Shown here: in pieces, positions 52,502 through 64,000 of the stretch
Layout: the number at the start of each line of letters is the position of its first letter
How positions within the stretch are numbered: position 1 is the first letter of the stretch
Assembly (NCBI GenBank): GCA_050049775.1
Contig: JASFVP010000013.1
Location: 1-64,000 of the forward strand
DNA length: 64,000 bases
From: JABDQZ01 sp050049775
GTDB lineage: Bacteria > Pseudomonadota > Gammaproteobacteria > Chromatiales > Chromatiaceae
Reading direction: 5' to 3'
Program-made: the position numbers and the translations under genes
Notes under the pieces: model-generated
Databases searched by the model: none
What the model was told of the DNA's origin: nothing
The model's input: the letters and a program-made list of their open reading frames with translations, nothing else

Positions 52502-53197
52502 ATGGCAAAAATGACTAAACGTGCCCGCGCGATTGCGGAAAAAGTGGAAATCGGTAAAGCCTATGCGGCCGAGGAAGCTTTTGGTCTGTTGTCCGAACTT
52601 TCCACAGTGAAATTTGCCGAATCCGTCGATGTGGCGGTCAACCTCGGTGTGGATCCGCGTAAATCGGATCAGGTGGTACGTGGTTCCACCGTATTGCCGA
52701 ATGGCACTGGCCAGGACGTGCGCGTCGCTGTGTTTGCACAGGGCGCCAACGCCGATGCCGCCACGGAAGCCGGCGCCGACAAGGTTGGTTTTGAAGACCT
52801 CGCCGAAGAGATCAAGGGTGGTAATCTGGATTTTGACGTGGTCATCGCCACGCCGGACGCCATGCGTGTTGTGGGGCAGCTGGGCCAGATTCTCGGTCCG
52901 CGTGGCCTGATGCCGAACCCGAAAGTCGGCACGGTAACACCGGACGTCGCCACTGCAGTGAAAAACGCCAAGGCGGGTCAGGTGCGCTACCGTACCGATA
53001 AGACCGGCATCATCCATTGCCCGATCGGCAAGGTAACGTTTTCAGCGGCCGATCTGAAACAGAATCTGGAAGCCCTGCTGGCGGACCTGAAAAAGGCCAA
53101 GCCATCCTCGGCCAAAGGTGTGTATATGAAAAAAGTCACGGTTTCATCAACCATGGGGCCGGGACTGCTGGTAGATCATTCCACTCTGGAGATCTGA
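52502..53197 (+). CDS. rplA: 50S ribosomal protein L1
   Basis: 231 residues. L1 stalk protein and, in E. coli, repressor of rplKA translation. MTKRARAIAEKV, LGPRGLMPNPKVGTVT and the C-terminal SSTMGPGL motif present. The ATG at 52502 gives the canonical MAKMTKR start. Confidence 0.99.
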   Translation: MAKMTKRARAIAEKVEIGKAYAAEEAFGLLSELSTVKFAESVDVAVNLGVDPRKSDQVVRGSTVLPNGTGQDVRVAVFAQGANADAATEAGADKVGFEDLAEEIKGGNLDFDVVIATPDAMRVVGQLGQILGPRGLMPNPKVGTVTPDVATAVKNAKAGQVRYRTDKTGIIHCPIGKVTFSAADLKQNLEALLADLKKAKPSSAKGVYMKKVTVSSTMGPGLLVDHSTLEI

Positions 53198-53235
53198 CCG
53201 GCAAACGTACTTTGGGGCTCTGGTCTATGACCAGG

Positions 53236-53288
53236 CCATCAAAGACCGCAGGTGCGTAATCGCTTAATCAGTTTGCCTGCGTAGATGG
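53236..53288 (+). promoter_or_regulatory. L10 leader (ribosomal protein autoregulation site)
   Basis: Outer stem CCATC (53236-53240) with GATGG (53284-53288) and inner stem CGCAGG (53247-53252) with CCTGCG (53276-53281), separated by AAAGAC on one side and TA on the other. This arrangement closely follows the E. coli rplJ leader, where the L10-(L7/L12)4 complex binds and represses translation of its own mRNA. Two further hairpins lie before rplJ (GTGACG/CGTCAC; GAAGCA/TGCTTC) and could mask its ribosome site. Confidence 0.75.
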
Positions 53289-53400
53289 TGCTCCTGAATC
53301 AGATTTGTACTGATGATGGTGCGCAAGGGGTGTGACGGAGTGATTCGTCACATGAGTTAACGAAGCAGGTGACTGCTTCATGATGCAAGAGGTGACTACT

Positions 53401-53928
53401 TTGCCACTCAATTTAGAGCAAAAGAAAGTGATTGTCGCCGAAGTCGCAGAAGTGGCTGGCAGTGCTTATTCCGCTGTTGCCGCCGAGTACCGTGGCTTGA
53501 CTGTCGACGAGATGACGCTGTTGCGCAAAGAAGCGCGCAATAACGGTGTTTATCTTCGTGTCATCAAGAACACACTGGCTCGCCGGGCTGTGGAAGATAC
53601 CGATTTTTCCTGTATGCAGGATGGTATGACAGGACCTCTGGTTCTGGCATTTTCCCAGGAAGATCCGGGTGCTGCCGCGCGTGTTATCAAGGATTTCGTC
53701 AAAGAACACGATCAGATGATCGTGAAAATGGTTTCCATCGGCGGCAAGCTGCTGGACGCCAGCGAACTCGACACGCTCGCCAAAATGCCTACTTACGATC
53801 AGGCCATCAGCATGCTGATGGCGGTCATGAAAGCACCGGTTGAAAAACTGGCCAGAACACTCAACGAAGTGCCTGGCAAGCTGGTTCGCACCGTTGCTGC
53901 TGTTCGTGATGCTAAGGAATCTGCGTAA
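53401..53928 (+). CDS. rplJ: 50S ribosomal protein L10
   Basis: 175 residues when started at TTG 53401. Base of the L7/L12 stalk. The N-terminus PLNLEQKKVIVAEVAEVA is the L10 standard and GAGGTG lies 6 nt before this TTG. ATG codons at 53380 and 53383 are in frame but lie inside a hairpin, lack a site, and would add six or seven unconserved residues. A TTG start for this highly expressed protein is unusual and may be part of its translational control. Confidence 0.93.
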   Translation: MPLNLEQKKVIVAEVAEVAGSAYSAVAAEYRGLTVDEMTLLRKEARNNGVYLRVIKNTLARRAVEDTDFSCMQDGMTGPLVLAFSQEDPGAAARVIKDFVKEHDQMIVKMVSIGGKLLDASELDTLAKMPTYDQAISMLMAVMKAPVEKLARTLNEVPGKLVRTVAAVRDAKESA

Positions 53929-53973
53929 GGCGAAATTTTAGTTTTTACAAATCTTATTTTCAGGAGTTAACAA

Positions 53974-54351
53974 ATGTCTGTATCGAAAGAAGATATCCTC
54001 GACGCGATCGCCAACATGACCGTCATGGATGTGGTTGAGCTGATCGAAGCTATGGAAGAAAAATTCGGTGTTACTGCAGCTGCCGCTGTAGCTGCTGCTC
54101 CGGCTGCTGCCGGTGGTGAAGCTGCCGCTGCCGCTGAGAAGACCGAATTCGACGTGGTTCTGGCTGGTTTCGGTGACAACAAGGTTGCTGTCATCAAGGC
54201 TGTTCGCGGCGTAACCGGTCTTGGCTTGAAAGAAGCCAAGGAAGCTGTCGAAAGTGCACCGACCACTCTGAAGGAAGGTGTTTCCAAAGACGAAGCCGAG
54301 GAAGCCAAAAAGACGTTGGAAGAAGCAGGCGCTACCGTCGAACTCAAGTAA
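53974..54351 (+). CDS. rplL: 50S ribosomal protein L7/L12
   Basis: 125 residues. N-terminal dimerisation helix pair, Ala-rich hinge (about 32-52) and C-terminal factor-binding domain (EFDVVLAGFGDNKVAVIKAVR, GLGLKEAKEAVE). CAGGAG site before the ATG. Present in several copies per ribosome. Last gene before the rpoBC attenuator region. Confidence 0.99.
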   Translation: MSVSKEDILDAIANMTVMDVVELIEAMEEKFGVTAAAAVAAAPAAAGGEAAAAAEKTEFDVVLAGFGDNKVAVIKAVRGVTGLGLKEAKEAVESAPTTLKEGVSKDEAEEAKKTLEEAGATVELK

Positions 54352-54390
54352 TTGGCGTTGCGTTTTTCGACCAACTAGAAAACCGGATCT

Positions 54391-54420
54391 GGCTGGTGGC
54401 TTGCGGGCTGCCGGCCTTTT
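54391..54420 (+). terminator. Attenuator-like hairpin between rplL and rpoB
   Basis: GGCTGGTGGC (54391-54400) pairs, with G-T wobbles, to GCTGCCGGCC (54407-54416), followed by TTTT. In E. coli a partial terminator sits at the same place and lowers rpoBC transcription relative to the ribosomal genes. The remaining 219 bases up to rpoB show nothing else I can name. Confidence 0.65.
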
Positions 54421-54639
54421 CCTGTTTGTGTCATGTTTGTATTTACATTGGCACGGATTGCGGCATGAGGCCGACTGACAATCGGGCTAAACAGGGATGG
54501 CAGTCATACAGCAGCGCGACCAAAGCGGTAACGACGCTACTGATTTTAATTACAAGATGAATTCCGGTGATTGCAGCACGTTGATTCGCTGTCTGTGTTT
54601 ACCGAGTTGAAACCTTAAATATTCTGAGGGACGGCAAGA

Positions 54640-58716
<4,077 letters not shown>

Positions 58717-58762
58717 GGTCGTCCTCACTGCCATTTAGGGAATATTTGCTGGAGAGTTTATT

Positions 58763-62977
<4,215 letters not shown>

Positions 62978-63023
62978 AAAACAACTTGCGCCGGATAAAG
63001 CCGGCCAAGTTGCAATACAAGCC

Positions 63024-63052
63024 TTGACACCCAACTGGAGCGCGCATAGAAT
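63024..63052 (+). promoter_or_regulatory. Near-consensus promoter for rpsL-rpsG
   Basis: TTGACA (63024-63029), exactly 17 bases, TAGAAT (63047-63052). Initiation would fall near 63059-63061, about 190 bases before rpsL. The -10 lies in the tip of the terminator hairpin. Confidence 0.85.
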
Positions 63053-63066
63053 GCGCGCTCTTTTTT
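63038..63066 (+). terminator. rpoBC terminator overlapping the rpsL promoter
   Basis: GAGCGCGCAT (63038-63047) and ATGCGCGCTC (63051-63060) form a perfect 10-bp stem with an AGA loop, followed by TTTTTT (63061-63066). An ideal intrinsic terminator for rpoC. Confidence 0.93.
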
Positions 63067-63248
63067 GCAGCCCATATTTAATTTTTTTGACATTTCTGTG
63101 CTGCAAAACCACTGGTCCAATGAAAAAAAATCAGTGGTAACAACTTGTTTTGGCAGAGATTCTGACGTGTTAGGCATCGGAAGGGTCTTTTGCTCGTTGT
63201 AGCGGCGTGAAAATTCGCCGTGTGAACGTCCCTGGAGAGACGGAGTAT

Positions 63249-63623
63249 ATGGCTACAATCAACCAATTGGTACGCAAACCGCGCAAGCGGCAGATTGAAA
63301 AAAGTAACGTTCCCGCGCTGGAGGCGTGTCCACAACGCCGTGGCGTGTGTACCCGTGTTTATACCACTACGCCGAAAAAGCCGAACTCGGCCCTGCGTAA
63401 GGTGGCGCGTGTACGTCTGACCAATGGTTACGAAGTTACCTCTTATATTGGTGGTGAAGGCCATAACCTGCAGGAGCACTCGGTGGTGCTGATTCGTGGC
63501 GGTCGTGTCAAGGACTTGCCGGGTGTGCGTTATCACACCGTGCGTGGCACGCTGGATACCTCCGGTGTTGATGGTCGTCGTCAGGCTCGCTCCAAATACG
63601 GTGCGAAACGGCCGAAAAGCTGA
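63249..63623 (+). CDS. rpsL: 30S ribosomal protein S12
   Basis: 124 residues, the E. coli length. Decoding-centre protein. TTTPKKPNSALRK (with K43) and GGRVKDLPG (with K88) are wild type for streptomycin sensitivity. The ATG at 63249 has GGAG 4 nt upstream and gives MATINQLVRKPRK; an in-frame GTG farther up is not needed. First gene of the str operon. Confidence 0.99.
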   Translation: MATINQLVRKPRKRQIEKSNVPALEACPQRRGVCTRVYTTTPKKPNSALRKVARVRLTNGYEVTSYIGGEGHNLQEHSVVLIRGGRVKDLPGVRYHTVRGTLDTSGVDGRRQARSKYGAKRPKS

Positions 63624-63644
63624 TTTCTAGTTGAGATTATACAA

Positions 63645-64000
63645 ATGGCAAGAAGAAGAGTTGCAGCAAAACGCGAAGTTTTACCGGATCCGAAATACAA
63701 AAGTCAGTTGCTGGCCAAGTTCATCAACATGATTATGGTAAGCGGCAAGAAGTCGGTTGCTGAAAAGATTATTTACGGTGCGCTGGATACCGTCGTCAAC
63801 AAGAAAGGCGGCGATCCACTGGAGACCCTCGAGGAAGCGCTGGAAAACGTGCGTCCTGCGGTTGAAGTGAAATCCCGTCGCGTCGGTGGTGCTACCTATC
63901 AGGTGCCGGTTGAAGTGCGTCCGGCGCGTAAGAATACGCTGGCAATGCGCTGGTTGATCGATGCGTCCAGAAAGCGCAGCGAAAAATCCATGGCGCAGCG
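63645..64000 (+). CDS. rpsG: 30S ribosomal protein S7 (partial, runs off the window)
   Basis: The first 118 codons of S7, from the ATG at 63645 (MARRRVAAKREVLPDPKYKS). Contains the conserved GGATYQVPVEVRP and MRWLIDASRKRSEKSM segments. Primary 16S rRNA binder that nucleates the small-subunit head and regulates the str operon in E. coli. No strong SD is seen; it starts 21 bases after rpsL. The missing part is about 40 residues. Confidence 0.98.
   Translation, partial: MARRRVAAKREVLPDPKYKSQLLAKFINMIMVSGKKSVAEKIIYGALDTVVNKKGGDPLETLEEALENVRPAVEVKSRRVGGATYQVPVEVRPARKNTLAMRWLIDASRKRSEKSMAQ

Overview
The window looks like chromosomal DNA of a motile, sulfur-oxidising gammaproteobacterium. Gene orders are those of the gammaproteobacterial core: rhlB/trxA/rho; mreBCD-mrdA-rodA-mltB-rlpA-dacA-ybeD-lipB-lipA; hemA-prfA-prmC; ispE-tRNA-Gln-prs-rplY-pth; and tRNA-Tyr/Gly/Thr-tuf-tRNA-Trp-secE-nusG-rplKAJL-rpoBC-rpsL-rpsG. 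A secreted Gly/Asn/Tyr-rich protein resembling sulfur globule proteins, a diheme cytochrome c fused to a DUF302 domain, and a tandem periplasmic thioredoxin suggest sulfur chemistry. cheV behind a FliA-type promoter indicates flagellar motility. I cannot name the genus from sequence alone.

Layout. 1-9.6 kb: signalling and accessory genes (hemerythrin plus membrane histidine kinase, two GGDEF cyclases either side of the sulfur-globule-like gene, tandem thioredoxin-cysQ, nudE divergent from yrfG, an orphan PDC-type sensor protein). 9.7-17.5 kb: H+-pyrophosphatase, a YkgJ-type Cys-cluster protein with rhlB, trxA, rho, a nitroreductase and the cytochrome-DUF302 gene. 17.7-20.9 kb: a tight three-gene cassette (murU, a GCS2-type ligase, an aspartoacylase-like hydrolase). 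20.9-33 kb: twelve collinear minus-strand genes for cell elongation, septal/peptidoglycan processing and lipoate synthesis, ending in gpmI. 33.2-37.5 kb: cheV and gatCAB. 37.5-43.5 kb: minus-strand genes from hemA-prfA-prmC to a methyltransferase and a HopJ-family protein. 43.7-49 kb: TPR lipoprotein, ispE, tRNA-Gln, prs, rplY, pth. 49.1-64 kb: tRNA, tuf and the secE-to-rpsG transcription/translation block, cut by the window end inside rpsG.

The most unusual signals are: (i) two related structured repeats directly behind tRNA-Gln and tRNA-Tyr, whose left flanks are inverted copies of the 3' strand of the neighbouring tRNA's own T-arm, the first ending in a perfect 20-nt copy of the tRNA-Gln 3' end; (ii) mreC, whose homology-supported first codon is ATC, with no ATG, GTG or TTG available between the mreB stop and the membrane helix; (iii) a terminator behind rpoC whose hairpin contains the -10 box of a near-consensus promoter for rpsL; (iv) a cluster of dyads over the promoter of the sulfur-globule-like gene. 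No CRISPR array, insertion sequence, prophage or toxin-antitoxin locus is visible.
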